From NCBI GenBank assembly GCA_035079385.1, contig JAVHKY010000024.1:3286001-3350000 (forward strand): a DNA stretch of 64,000 bases, in the 5' to 3' direction. The notes beneath the pieces were generated by a model, which was given only the letters and a program-made list of their open reading frames with translations, was not told the origin of the DNA and did not search any database. The position numbers were made by a program, and so were the translations under genes. Below are positions 35,212 to 47,562 of the stretch, piece after piece. Position 1 is the first letter of the stretch. Each line of letters begins with the position of its first letter. This stretch comes from Aspidiotus rigidus (taxonomy: Eukaryota; Arthropoda; Insecta; Hemiptera; Diaspididae).

Positions 35212-38200
35212 TTAGAAGACGCTGCACGCGTTGCATCGAGACACAGGTTCGCTGTCAGACAAATTGATAGGTTCATCTTCGGGTTCCGTATTCTCCACAG
35301 ACGCGAGCTGATCGTGTTGTTTCTATAAAAAAAAAAAAAATCGTATCAATGAAAATATAAAGCCATCAGAAGTCGACAAACTAAAGATAATAATAAAAAC
35401 GGTCAAATGTCGAAAAACTTAAAAATTAAAAAAATAAAAATTTCGACAAAATAAAACCAAGACAACTAAAACCCAAAAAAGGATGGAAATTATTGGTAAC
35501 AAAAACGTAAATTAGGAAATATTAGAAACAAAATTTAGCTAGATTGTGGATTTTTGACTCGTATTACCAAGCAGTAGGTTTATCGTTCGAATGTCGATCA
35601 TTACAAATTTTATTGAAATAGAAATTTGCTGTAGACCTGGAGAAAGCACCCGATAGCAGCTCAAAGCATTATATAGAGTACGATCTTATTCCCGATTCAT
35701 TTTTTATGTCTAGATCTGCCGTACAAAGTTGAATTAACAACGTATCTGCAAAGCATTCAGTAACGGTTATTCCAAGACTGCCCAACCATATAAAATGCTA
35801 AAACCGTAATAACAATGTCAAGAAACCGTAACGGGTTTTAGGTTTTTTATGAATGTCTTTTCAAGAGTATTCTCACTCAGGCATAAATAAATCGTTTTAT
35901 TGATTATTCATAAGATTACCTTTTTCCTCCTCCCACCCCCTCCCACTACTCTTCCAGAATATCCTGATCAGCCTCCAATCCTCCATTTCATTCCTTAGCC
36001 TTATCTTCGATTCTAAATATTCCTGGACTTATCACATCAAAAGCCAAATATACCTAAACTCACTGGATGTCCTTAAAATAATAAAATTCACGGCACTTTC
36101 GTCTTTTTAATGTATGTAAGAAGGATCGACGTTTCGAACGTACATCCGTTCTTCTTCAGGATCAACAGATACTACAATGAATAAAGCTATTAAACAGGAA
36201 AAAACGGAGCAGCAGCACAGGGAGCGTGAAAGAACAAGAACGTAGATTACTCATGATTATTATACGAGTAAACAGCTGCACTAAAGCTGCACTCTTAACT
36301 AAACTACGGGTCCCAAATCTGCCCTTCCTCATGTCATTCAGAAATATGTAGTCAAATCATGATTAAGAACTGAGCACATCCGCCTAACTAACTCCTTCTT
36401 TCTCCTTGGGCTTTCCGTTTCACCCTCGTACCAATGCTGCCATGCTGAGGAATCACACATTTCTCATTTTTTTTCTATCCTATCCATACATCCTAAATTT
36501 CGGAAAATGATTTTCTGTCCAATCTCGAGCCTCTTCTGCCCTCTCCATTAACTCAGAATCCTTCATCAACACGCAAAACTTCTTTCGAGATAATAACCCT
36601 ACAGCTCGTATAGAAAAGAGAGAGAAAAAAAACGATCGGTACAACGCGATTTATTTTAGCCTACAGTAGACAATATCATGAGTTTCATTTTTTTCGATTT
36701 ATATATTCGTAAGTTTAAAGAAAATAAATAATTTGATTCAATTTGCAATCTTTCTATCGTCACTTGATATAAGCCGTAACGTAGCTTCCCGTATTCTACA
36801 AAATGAGCCTCATTCTTTTAATTTTTGTTTATATTATCAACTTTGTGCGGCAGATATGATACGAGAAAGACACAAGGTTTAGATGGGAATTAGAATTCGG
36901 AAAAGTAATCTTAATTTAATATTAGTGTTTTTCGCAACTATCCTCAATTTTTGCTGTTTAATTTATTTTTTTAACCTGTTTAGTGCATTCATATTGTTGT
37001 AGAATATCACAATCATCAAACAAAGCTATGCAGGTTCAGCAGTTTAGCAGTGCTTACATTTTGTCAACTGTTCAATCCGAACGATTATTAATAAAAACTA
37101 GCGAAAATTTCCATCGCAATGACATTGTATCGATGGTTTTTTTCAGAAAAGATTTTACGTTGAAAAAAAGAAAAGAAATATGTTTCAAATTATTTTAGAA
37201 TAGTGACGGGAATTTGAATCGCAAACCGCAAAAAAAGGTCACCATAATGTGTTCAGAATCACACAAAGTTTGAAAAAACGGTTTTTGTTATAACAGTGAT
37301 GTGGAAAAGAAGTACGTTTGTCATCATTGATGAAGTAGAATGAATAAACGAAAATAAATAAAATTCGCTGAAATTCATCAGAAGTTGTTATGCTCTTGAT
37401 TAATTCGAATAGACAATTCATCTTTATCATTATTTCAATTATTATTTCCCATAATTAAAAATGGATGACTGTTTTCAAAATTACATTTCCATACTGACGA
37501 ATCACTCAATGCTAGGACTTTGGTCCTCCGAAAGAAATTACGAATATTATTAACGGAACGGAGAAGCCATTTTTATTCCCATTTCTCAAGCTTTTATCAA
37601 AACAGTACTGAAAAAATTCTACCTAATTTCACGAGATCCTATTAAGATATTGAAAGGCTTCCAAACTCGAAAAATATTTTCTCCTAATTTCTCTGCAATC
37701 ACTTGCTTCTTTTTCTCCAACGATAGTAAGAATTACCAATATATTCTTCGTAAATAAATTCATCTTTTTATCATCACCTTCAACTCGGCGGACAAATAAT
37801 AGAATATATCATCGATGTTTTTGTCTTCTTTGGCCGAGGTTTCTACGAAGTACATAATTTCAGGTACGTAATCGCGCATATCTTGCGCTTCGGATAATTC
37901 CACTTCTCGTTCGTTCTCCAAATCGCATTTGTTACCTAGAAAGAGAGAGAGGAAAAAAAACGACTTATTACGAGAAACTAGCTTATCGTGCGTAAAACAA
38001 ATAATTTTTTCTTCCATTCGATTACTAATCTCGAATTCTGCAATCAACCGCGCGTACACACAGTCATGGATTTCATAAATAATACAATTTTACGACTTCT
38101 ACACGCGACAGCTGATTGGGGCATTGCCGACGATTGAACTAATATAAGCGTAATAAATGAAATATTACAAGGACTTTACCAACTAATATCAACATCACAT

Positions 38201-38955
38201 TTTTACTCGTGTATCGTCTAACTTCTTCGATCCATCGTTGCAGATTCAAAAATGTGGCTCGTTTAGTAATGTCGTAGACTGAAAAAGGAACAAGAAAATT
38301 AATTAGTACAAAAAAAAAAAAAAATACATACAATCTAAACAAAAATATCAAGAGTAATATGATCCAACCGATGATCACTCCATTTGCTGATCTATAGTAA
38401 CTTTGTGTAATGGTGCGAAAACGTTCTTGACCAGCTGTATCCCAGATTTGAAGCTGCAAGAAAAAAGAAAAAATTACGTAGTTAAATTGCACCTTTAGAA
38501 ATATACGCAAATACCGATTACTACGGTTATTCTTTCTGGTGTCAATATTAATTAGCTTCTCAAGGTTCTGCATCGACGAGAAATGACGCGTAGGTCAGAA
38601 TTCATTGTCACGAAGGAGAATTTTATACGATACAGTATTACGAGCCGAGAAATATTATATTACAATAATATCGAAAGGTGACCAGTGACCAGTTTCAGCA
38701 TCTTTCGCGAGAATAATCAGTAAGACAGAGGAGAGTGGAACTTACTTTGATTTTTTTACCATCTAAGACAATGGTTTTCATTGAAAAGTCTACTCCAATT
38801 GTACTACCTTGTCGTTCCATAAAAGTACCCGTGCGAAAACGTTGGACGACGCAAGTTTTACCAGTGCCGCAATCTCCGATCAGCACAATTTTAAAAAGGA
38901 AATCAAAACTTTCCTCCGCTTGTAGAGAATTATTATTGATAATAGTGGACATCAT
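35212..38955 (-). CDS. Rab19: Rab19/43-family small GTPase
   Basis: Membrane-traffic GTPase of the Rab19/Rab43 subgroup. Exons on the minus strand: 38955-38746, 38453-38369, 38278-38180, 37935-37778 and 35322-35212, all with GT...AG borders and matching phases. This gives 663 nt, 220 aa, a normal Rab length. The P-loop is 'GDCGTGKT' and the switch I region is '[12 protein letters not shown]'. Switch II begins '[20 protein letters not shown]', the guanine motif is 'NKCD', and the G5 motif is 'ETSAK'. The fly Rab19 sequence is recalled to share the unusual 'GDCGTGKT' and '[12 protein letters not shown]'. The last exon, 2.46 kb away, supplies an acidic tail and the C-terminus 'CNACSVF', with two cysteines suited to prenylation. 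Start: two adjacent ATGs; the first is used here. Function at Golgi or apical trafficking is inferred from the family. Confidence 0.93.
35925..36100 (+). mobile_element. LINE RT fragment inside Rab19 intron 4
   Basis: The plus-strand translation includes '[16 protein letters not shown]' and 'LNSLDVLK', the segment after the RT active site in Jockey-group elements (LGLIFDSKLSW...H). About 170 bp, antisense to Rab19. It directly precedes the hammerhead-like motif at 36124-36163. Confidence 0.55.
36124..36163 (-). ncRNA. hammerhead-ribozyme-like motif with minimal stem III
   Basis: Read on the minus strand (same strand as Rab19, within its intron 4): GATC (36163-36160), CTGAAGA, one A, GAACG - GATGTA loop - CGTTC (5-bp stem II), GAAAC, GTC, GATC (36127-36124). 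The two GATC words form stem I. The order CUGANGA - stem II - GAAA - UH matches the hammerhead core, but stem III would be only two pairs with no loop, so self-cleavage would need a dimer, as described for some Penelope-linked hammerheads. An extra A precedes stem II. Confidence 0.45.
36170..37777. other. Rab19 intron 4, remainder
   Basis: Non-coding intron sequence (minus-strand transcript). The short frames at 36983-37198 (plus) and 37239-37430 (minus) have no motif. Nothing else was recognised. Confidence 0.6.
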
Positions 38956-39580
38956 TTTTTGGAGCTGTAGGTAACACAGAATAATTCGATACTATTCTCG
39001 ACAAATATGAATGTATGACTAATGCGAATGAGAACAATAGTGCGAACGATGAAAATAATAATAATTAAACATAAGATTTTTTTTTGTAGTTGTTGAGAGA
39101 AGGAGAAGTAAAATTTACTAACACGAATGTGATAAGGTTATCAACATACGCATACAAAGACGAAACCAATACGAACTTCACGTACAAGAATACATTGGTG
39201 GACTACACGTTTGTTCTCGCTTGGGCGCATGCGTTTTTTTCGACTCAACCTCAACCAACAAAAATTAATAGGTAAATAAAATAACAAGTAGAGTTGCGAA
39301 TTTTAATGAAGGCGGTGCTCTTTACGAAATAAGATTTACTTTTTCATTTAACAAACATAAGAATATGAAATTTTAAAGCAGGAATCGAACGATATTTTCC
39401 TCAAGAGGTACCTACAGGAAATAACGCACCTTTCTGCTTGCCATCCTCTCCCAATCAAGGATGGTGATCATCTAATCAATGTTTTTGGGGTCGATTTTTA
39501 TCAGCTGTCCAAAGGAAATTTTATGAAGTAAGACGTGAAAAATGTTGATTCTCATGCAACTTAGAATGGGAACAGGAGGA
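38956..39580. promoter_or_regulatory. upstream region of Rab19
   Basis: Lies directly upstream of the Rab19 start on the minus strand, so it must contain the promoter and 5' UTR. No TATA box or other element can be assigned with confidence. The plus frame 39090-39275 has no motif and is probably chance. Confidence 0.35.
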
Positions 39581-42330
39581 AGTTCGGAGTGTTAGTGGAT
39601 TCTGAGTTGTTGAAGAGGAGGTTTAAAAAAACGGAAAATAATTGTCTGAACAAGAGAAAAAGGCGGAGGGCAGTATTGGCACGAGGGTGGAGCGGTGAGC
39701 CTAAGGTGAAGTAAAGGAATGGGCTAGGCAGATCTGTCCAATGCTTAGTTGTGAGATGACTATTTCTTCACGGCGAGTGGCAAGGAATCGGGGATTTCTT
39801 ATAACTAAACACAGTTTATTGTGGGGTCGTGAGCCATGATGAGATGATTAGAGAACGATAGTAATAGTAAGATTTTAAGTCACAGGCAGAGAAAGAGAGG
39901 ACATCAGTGATTAAGTAGGCGAGCGGGGCTTGCTTTGCTGCTGTAGGTCTACTGCGTCGTGTTTCAAGAAGCCGGTATGGCCAGGGAAGGAAAGAGAGTA
40001 AGAAAGAAGGGGAGAAGAGAGAGGTCACTTAGGCAGGAGAAGACGGCAAATAGTTTGGCAGTAAAGGTGGAGGCCGAGTTGTTCATACGGAAGAGCGAGA
40101 CTTCTCCATCGATAGAGAAGGTGTAGCCAGTTTTGGAATCCAAGTTGGATCCATCAGTAAAGCAAACGTTGTAATAGAGTCCTATAAATGCGAATGAAGA
40201 CATGGCCGCTATATACAGTCGTTACGTCATCCTTCAACCTTGCATTTCCCCAATTGAATGGTCGGGTAGAAGAAGCTACAGAATGTAGTTTTTGAGAAAA
40301 ACGCAAAAATCCAGTTTCAAAGAAATGTCATCCAAGGAAAGACCCAAACTCAAGAAAATTGGTAGGATTTTCAAAGGATGTCCGATCCACGAAATCACTA
40401 AAAAGTAGAACCTTGGAACGTTTCTGTACTGCCATTAGAGCGCGTTACAGTCTGCGATATTGAGGTCCTAGCCCTACAGCCCTTTCTCCACCCGACCATT
40501 CCATTAGTGGAGTTATTTTGCATCTTAGTTTTGCATCTATTAGCGCCGAATTTTGTAATTCACTTTGACACTTGGTATTTCAGTTTAATAGCTTTCATTG
40601 TTATATTCAAGTCGTGATAAACTGTTATCAATCATTGCATAGGGAAATCTGAAGATAAATTGAAACGGACTGACTAACAACCGTATTCCAAAAACAATGT
40701 AAGTATACTTTAGAGTCCCATCAGAAAGTTTCCGAAAACACCACGAGGTTACTTAAGTGTGTTTTCGGTTCTTAAAGCAAACTTGAAATTATTTTGTTTG
40801 TTTGTGAGTAGGTACGGTGTAAATATTGCGACCCACCGTAGAGCTCTGGTTGTGGGAGGGGAAATCATTAGAAATAATGTTGTAGATTATAATATAAGCC
40901 TTTCACACTTCGGGTTCTTAATGCGGATAGTATAAGCGCTTGCCTGATTTGTTACCAAACTTGTAGTCAAACAAAAATTCAAGTTCTTATTTTCAAATAA
41001 TTTTTGTAATTTTGTGGATTATATTTACACTTTACCATCTCATAAAGAAGCAAAAATGAAAATTTGCCCAAAACTTCCAAAAATTTTGTCAATTTTTTTT
41101 ATCTAAATTTTCTCATTTTGAATTTTGATAATATGACTATGTGTATGATAGGAAAAATGTAAACAAACGGCGAGTATGAAAGGCTTATTGGGCAATTTTG
41201 GTATGAGCTATCCAAGTCGAGGCAAATGTGAGAGGCTGTAATTTGAGATGGTAGTCTATATATGGGATTCTAATGAAAGAAGTAGTGAGTTTTGAGAGCG
41301 GAGGGAGAGGAAAAAGATAGGGAGTTAGGGATAGACACAAGAAATTGATGGGAAGTTGAAATGAGCAGAATTGTAGAGGAGGAATACCAGCCCCGGCGCT
41401 TAGGTTGGCTGATTGTAGGACTGCTGCACAGGGCACCAAGAGCTAAACGTAGCGCAGCAGATTGAATTGCACTTAATGATTTTAGAGGGAGAATTAGTTA
41501 ACCTGTTTGTACATTGAGGACCCGTCGTCCAGTGAGCTTGTGACTGCAACCTGTTCGAGCGTGGGACAGACATTTAAGGACATTCAGTGTGCTTAGACGT
41601 TAGGGTTTTAAAAGTTTGACACGGGAAATTTAGAAGTATTGAAATCAAAGGTATGGTCAACGAATTTTTTAGAGGATTGAAGGCTCATCTGGAAGTTCTG
41701 GAGGAGTAGGGAAGAGAGGTAAGACGTAATATAAGTATAAGGATTTTTTGCTAGAAAAACAAAATTCGCGATCTGAGGCTCAGAATGAGACCTTATCGAG
41801 GGTGAGTTACAGTAAACGTACGCCTCGTTTGGGATCAATAGATGCGAGTGAGGTAGTGAGATAATTTGCAAAAAGTCGTTTAGAGGGGGGAGGGGATATT
41901 AGATTGCTTATGGCATACAGGATGAAAGTAACACATCAAACCTCTCCTTGGGGATTGTATTTTGAATGGAGTGCGTGGAGGGGACAGTAGTGGTTATGAA
42001 TTTGGACTGATATGAATCTGTCATGAAGAAAGGACTACTCGTACTAAGGAAGGTAAATTGCCACGGAGACCTATGTCGAATAACTTAAAGAAAATGTACC
42101 ATCGCCGAACACAAGGGAACGCTTCATGTAGATCAAAGAGCATGTTGTAAAGGGGGAAGTTATTAAGGAATGATTCTTTAATGAAGAGGTGGAGGTCAAA
42201 AATAGCTTGTACAGAGTTTCGTCCTTATTGAAGCCCGGTTGACTGGGAGATAAGATGTCGTTAGATTCGAGAAACAAGAGTAATCTTTTGTAAAGGATTT
42301 TTTGAAAAGGTTTATCCAGAACAAAGAACA
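39580..42330 (-). mobile_element. Jockey-type LINE, decayed, RT to RNase H
   Basis: The minus-strand frame 42277-42071 has 'SPSQPGFNKDETLYKLFL' and, in part, the 'FDLHEAF'-like RT motif A region (PGF.K...T). Further along come RT C-terminal pieces (41871-41608; 41439-41185). The RNase H start is 'CFTDGSNLDSKTGYTFSID' at about 40157-40100 (frame 40203-39964) with 'STFTAKLFAVFSCL' after it. The order and strand agree with one element of about 2.7 kb, broken by stops and frameshifts. A short inverted-repeat element (40894-41188) appears to be inserted in it. Confidence 0.72.
40894..41188. mobile_element. possible 295-bp inverted-repeat element
   Basis: The ends are ATAAGCCTTTCACACTTCG and, inverted, ATAAGCCTTTCATACTCGCC, with about 12 identical outer bases. 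The content is A+T-rich and non-coding. It lies within the decayed LINE and so is probably a later insertion. No flanking duplication can be defined because the terminal bases themselves are TA-rich. Confidence 0.45.
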
Positions 42331-42599
42331 GGGCGATAGAAGGGATAAGCCTGAGAAATGAAATTTTAAAAAATACAGGTTACTTCAATATAGGCTTTAA
42401 GGGTGACCTGGTTTTGATAATAATGGTCAAAGCAATTATTATTACAGCCACAAAAAAGGAGTGGCCGGTGCAGTGGGGCTACTTCAGAAAACACCCAGAC
42501 GACCCAACCTCTCTTACATAGTACCTGGATGCAGAGATTTTGAGAATATGGCAACGCTGGTGGGACACATGCCCAGTAGGAAAAGTGGACCCGCAAATG

Positions 42600-42945
42600 C
42601 ATTCCAGTTGTGAAATTTTCAACACGTGAAACTGAATTTTATTCTGGGCAAGCACCAACAGGGCATGGATGTTTCCGATCCTACCTGAAGAAATTCAAGA
42701 AAATGGACAAGGAACAGAGAGAGAAGTTCAGCAACGAGTGCTCTTCCTGTCCACAGGCAGAGGAGACAGCAGAACACATTGTCAAAGAATGGGACATCCA
42801 GACGCTGTGGATTGGCGGAAAGAGGCAGACCGCGAGTACTTGAAGAGAATGGTCATGGAGCTCTGGGACGGACATAGAGAGAACCGAGACTCGAGAAAAA
42901 CGACGATAGAAGTGGAACTATGGAGCATTAAAGCGTGCTGAAAAG
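42600..42945 (+). mobile_element. R1-like LINE C-terminal fragment
   Basis: The plus-strand frame starting at 42610 reads 'TGHGCFRSYLKKFKK', then 'CSSCPQAEETAEHIV'. This is the 'LTGHGCF..YL' and Cys...Cys...ETAEH pattern at the C-terminus of R1-group LINEs. A +1 shift continues it in the frame ending at 42941 ('RMGHPDAVDWRKEADREYL'). It is unlike the Jockey-type pieces elsewhere in the window, so a second LINE clade is present. Confidence 0.65.
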
Positions 42946-42949
42946 AAAA

Positions 42950-43805
42950 CATTGAGTCAAACAGTACCGAAAAACTGCCTTCCTTTGACTCTCTTTCGCC
43001 TTTCTTTGGTATTTGCGTTTGAAAATTACCGGTTGGTTGACAGCACTCACGTTTTTTTTTTTTCATAATTAGTGCGGTGAAGAGTAAAACATTTTCAAAA
43101 TAATTATTCTTATAGTTTGGAGAATGACTTGATCAATTGGAATATTATTCAATTATGTTGTGTACTTAGCGCTCTCTACGGGTGCTCTGAAGAAAGTTGA
43201 TGATACTTGATAGATAGCGCTTCAGACGTTCGAGTTACAATCGAAATTGGTACATTATTCCATTTGTTCCGGTTTTTTTTCCGTGTGAAGTGAAATGAAA
43301 GAAACGGGAAAAAAAGTGATTGAATCTGAATTTTCGATCGTGATCGTGGTTCAAGTGTCTTGGATTGGATGATTCTAATGAGATTATTTTGACGCTTATG
43401 GTCTACTCTAAATTGAAGGAAATATTTTATGTCTCGATTTTAACGTGCGGTATCTGAATAATTTAGTGACGTACTAAAAAATTTCCTTATTTTTCGTTTA
43501 CGCGTCCACACTCGGCCACTCGTCATTTACTGGTCAACGTATCCGGAGTTGGAAAATCGGATGTGAGTATCAAAAATCATCTGCACGTATTTTGTTCAAT
43601 GTACAGGTATTCATGACCTGAATTTTCACCCTCGATTGCAGTCATTCAATTTTATTTCAACGATATTTTACTTACTATGCTGCAATGATGATGTGACATA
43701 TTAAGTCGTATCTCCTTGCGTTCACAATTTAATTGGTAGTTTCATCAGTGAACTGTTATTATCTGGTGTTTCAGCTTGTGACATCGTGATTTCTACGTAT
43801 TTACG
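42950..43805 (+). promoter_or_regulatory. EB1 upstream region and probable 5' UTR intron
   Basis: A donor-like GAT|GTGAGT near 43561-43567 and an acceptor-like 'GTGTTTCAG' ending near 43774 suggest a first non-coding exon, a roughly 210-nt 5' UTR intron, and a short leader before the ATG at 43806. The promoter would then be within about 43.2-43.5 kb. No core element could be identified. Confidence 0.4.
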
Positions 43806-46296
43806 ATGGCTATAAACGTATACTCGACTAATGTAACTTCGGAAAATCTCAGTCGACATGAAATGTTATCTTGGGTTAACGGTACCTTGATGTCGAATTT
43901 CACCAAAATTGAAGAATTATGTACCGGTGCCGCTTATTGTCAATTCATGGATATGCTATTTCCAGGTTAGTTTCTACAGGATGTTATTCACGTGAAGCAA
44001 CAGTTGCTATCTAGACCGGAATGCTATTTCTTATCGTGGTTTGAATGAGTTCCAATATTGCTGCTCCAACACAAATAAATTTCCATTTTTTATTTTTATA
44101 TTGAAACGTACGAATTATCGTAGTCGTATCAAATTAATTGTCTTCTCAACTTTTTCGATTTATAACTATGGTTATCCGCTTCTTATGAGATATTTCGAGC
44201 TAACTTGAAAATGGTGTGTTCTCGTGATGCAGGCAGTATAGTTCTCAAAAGAGTAAAATTCAAAACGAACTTGGAACATGAATACATTCAGAACTTCAAA
44301 ATCTTACAAGCGGCTTTTAAGAAAATGAATGTTGATAAAGTGAGTAACGAATTGAAATATAACGCTAGTGCTAACCGATCATTACTAATACTTCGACCCA
44401 CGTTTGGTGAAAATGTAATTCGAGTTTTCGGTGATAGGAAATTCCTGTAGACCGATTAGTTAAAGGTAGATTTCAAGATAATTTTGAATTTTTACAATGG
44501 TTCAAAAAATTTTTCGATACAAACGCGGACGGCCGCGACTATGACGCATTGGAAGCCAGAGAAGGTATCTTGCTAGGTTCGGAAAATTTAGCTATGGAGG
44601 CGGGCTTTCACGCGCCCAGTGTACCGAAACCTCCGCCTCAGAAGAACGTTCGTCATGTGGCCGGTTCGAAGCCGCCCGGTAATTTTTCGAGAATTTGTGA
44701 CCATTTGCTGATTCTGATAGATCGGTTTACTTGAGCTTATTTTGCGCAATCTAAGTTTTCTAGTCGCTTTTTGAATTGTTTCTAGCTTTTTACGCTTGTA
44801 TATGAGTCATCTTGTAAAGCTGCGCACACAAATACTTATTCTACCCGGAATGTCGGGTTTAAACTCGAATTTATTCACCGAGACCGAAACCTAACCCGAG
44901 ATCCCGTCAACTATGAAGTGCACATTTATGACTTTTTGATATTTTCGCGACCAGATTGTACCTATCGATAAACTGGTGAAAGGGCGATTCCAAGATAACT
45001 TCGAATTTTTGCAATGGTTTAAAAAGTTCTACGACGCGAATTTCACCGTGAATGAATACGACCCGTCAGTGGCGCGTAACGGCGAACCTTTGGGAGGTGG
45101 TTCGTCCGGAGGCACGTCTCGATCGTCCGTGACCAATCTCGCGAAGAAAGTTGGCAACTGCAAGTTGGAATCGTCAGCTCCGCATAAAAATTCCGGTATA
45201 TTTAATGACACCATTACTTCATTCGTTAAAATACGATAAGAACGCGAGTCTCTGAAATGCGCTTTGCGAAAGCGAAGAAAAGAACCTCGAATGAGATTTT
45301 TAACCGTCTTTATTTAATTTTGAGTTACCGTTATTCGAGTTAAACGATGACGATGTTCGGTTTCGACGAAACACTCAATGGTCGACGCACGACGCCTTAG
45401 TTTATAAAGGTGGGCTGAAAACATATGGTTTAGCGGAAAGAAGAGCTTTGTAGAAGATTTTTCTGTTCTTAGTTTCTTGGACAGCGATATTTTCAAAGTA
45501 GTGCGAATGATTGTAACGTTTTGCACTTGGTTTGCTCGAACATATTGAATTGCTTACATTATTATTTTACGCGATGGCGAGTAGTGATAAATTTTCATTT
45601 TCATAGTCTAGTCGTTATTATTTGGCGCTTCTGACGATTGGGAATGTGTAAAAAAGTAATCGCAACGAGCGAATGAATGGTAATTTTTAATCAACATTTT
45701 TTATAGGATTATTAAAGAGTATTTTATTCTGTCTAGGAGCTAGAGCGATTTCGGTTGGTAGACAACAGCCGTCGGCAACAGCTATGTCAAATCGACATTC
45801 AGGTGCACATCCTGCCAGTCGAGGAGATGCTGCTAAAACTGATGAGCTGACTTCACAGGTACGTTTGAATGTAGTGATATATTTTTCTCTTTGAATCGAT
45901 TTGTGGTGATCTATGCTCCATTCTGATTAGTCTCAAATACGACGAGTTCCTTTACCGTTAAAGAGTTATCATGTATTGACGTATCTCTCCTTTGCAGTTA
46001 ATAGATTTAAAAGTAACTATCGACGGTCTAGAAAAAGAAAGAGATTTCTATTTTGGTAAACTACGAGATATTGAAGTTCTATGTCAAGAAGCTGATGATA
46101 ATCCTATACTTCAGAAAATTTTAGATATTCTGTACGCAACAGAGGTTGGTTATCTTGTCGATATTATATGAGTATCCTTCTACGTTTTTATTTGAAAATT
46201 ATTATTTTGAGATTGTATTTTCTATCGCAGGAAGGATTTGCGCCTCCCGAAGAAGTTGAAACTGAGAATAATAATCACGACGCCGAAGAGTATTGA
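43806..46296 (+). CDS. Eb1: microtubule plus-end protein EB1 (MAPRE family)
   Basis: Binds growing microtubule ends and recruits CAP-Gly and SxIP partners. Exons: 43806-43965, 44233-44339, then either 3a 44438-44678 or 3b 44955-45195, then 45737-45858, 45998-46144 and 46231-46296. Either choice gives 843 nt, 280 aa, about the family length. The calponin-homology domain starts '[20 protein letters not shown]' and includes '[10 protein letters not shown]', '[19 protein letters not shown]' and '[16 protein letters not shown]'. The EB-homology coiled coil is in exon 5 ('[16 protein letters not shown]', 'ILDILYAT'). The protein ends in EEY, the acidic-aromatic tail that binds CAP-Gly domains. A poly(A) signal AATAAA lies at 47457-47462, giving a 3' UTR near 1.17 kb. 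The duplicated exon 3 is described in its own entries. Assignment is firm; the gene copy may be one of several EB paralogues. Confidence 0.96.
44438..44678 (+). other. EB1 alternative exon 3a (241 nt)
   Basis: Enters in phase 0 after acceptor GTGATAG and leaves in phase 1 at donor G|GTAATT. Encodes the last part of the CH domain ('[18 protein letters not shown]...') with a family-like '[13 protein letters not shown]', then a Pro- and basic-rich linker ('[20 protein letters not shown]'). Positively charged linkers in EB proteins help bind microtubules, so this form may bind more tightly; that is inference. Confidence 0.88.
44955..45195 (+). other. EB1 alternative exon 3b (241 nt)
   Basis: Same length, entry phase and exit phase as exon 3a, 276 nt downstream. 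Acceptor GCGACCAG, donor G|GTATAT. Shares the '[19 protein letters not shown]' block with 3a (25 of the first 36 residues identical) but has '[14 protein letters not shown]' after it and a Gly/Ser-rich linker ('[20 protein letters not shown]') rather than a Pro-rich one. Confidence 0.88.
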
Positions 46297-47470
46297 GCTT
46301 CGTGATCGCGTTATTAACTATTTTAAAAATACGAATATTTTTTACTCTCCGCCGTTCTAATTACGAACGTTGACTTCCCGAAACAAATGTCAAGTTTCTT
46401 TTTTATCGCATTGTGTTATCTTTTTACTTATTTCCGGCTGTAAAATACTTGATGTATACTTGAAATTAAACTGCATCGGCGAAATATACGTAACCAAAAA
46501 TAGTGGACTTCTGCTAAGAAATTGTATTATAAAAGCACGCGAATTTGGAATTGCAATAAGAAGTAGTAATATTGTTATAATTATGATAATAATTAATTAT
46601 GCGCCTGTACTCATCTTCTATTGTAAGAAAACTTGTAATTTCATGTCTATTATTCTAGGGTGGTACTTATTTAATAATGAATGAAGGGTGGGGGGGAGGA
46701 AAAAGACTGTTAGGGAAATTTACGACTCGTTGTTTTCATATCGATTTTTTTCTTTTCATTTACGTAATTATATTGTACCTTTTTATTATTTTTACAAATT
46801 TATATACCAAATTTTTAAGCATTGAAGTACTAACAATTTTTAGATTTATGTAATAGCTTTCTCGTTTTGTTAGTGAATTCCTGTTTTAATTCGGTTTTCA
46901 TCCTTTCTTATCCGTAAAGGGATAGGTATTGCGTCAACTGTCAGATTTATTTACTACCTTCTTCGTCGATTCCATAATTACGTAGAATTAGAAAAATACG
47001 AACTCCCTATCCAACGTTCGTATTTTCAATTTAATCGTTTTGTTGGTAACCTTCTTACATATTGTTATAATGTCTCCGCCTGAGATATGGAAATAGAGTT
47101 CTGAAAAATATTTTTTTTTTTTAGTATAAAAATATTCGTATTAACCTTTAATTTACAGCTTAAGATATGATGTTGTTTCCCTCTAAAATGTTAGACATTA
47201 GACCCCCTGAATTTGTGTAACGTTTGCTTGAACATGTTCTGATTTTTTTTTTCTCTCTTTTTAAATATATTTATTTGATTATCTATCATTAATTTATAAT
47301 TTGAGAAACATACGGTATACTGTGATGTCAAATCCTATCCTTTTTCGTTGTCTTACATGTTGAACCTGTAAATAATGTTAGGAAGATGTTTGTTATTTCT
47401 GAAGAGACCCGTATCGTTAGAAGTACTGTGTATGCAGCGCAGATTTGAACAATTATAATAAATATGTCCA
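46297..47470 (+). other. EB1 3' UTR
   Basis: A+T-rich, non-coding, with the AATAAA signal at 47457-47462. The plus frame 46370-46684 (104 codons) within it shows no motif and is taken as chance. Confidence 0.7.
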
Positions 47471-47562
47471 ACTAATTTTTGAAAAACGCATTTAATTCGT
47501 TTCCTCTCAATACAACAAAATACCGTAACAATAAGCTGACAAAAAATAATTTCTCGAATAAT

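Noticed and set aside
46370..46684. 104-codon frame after EB1
   Set aside because: Lies wholly within the EB1 3' UTR before its AATAAA signal and has no motif.
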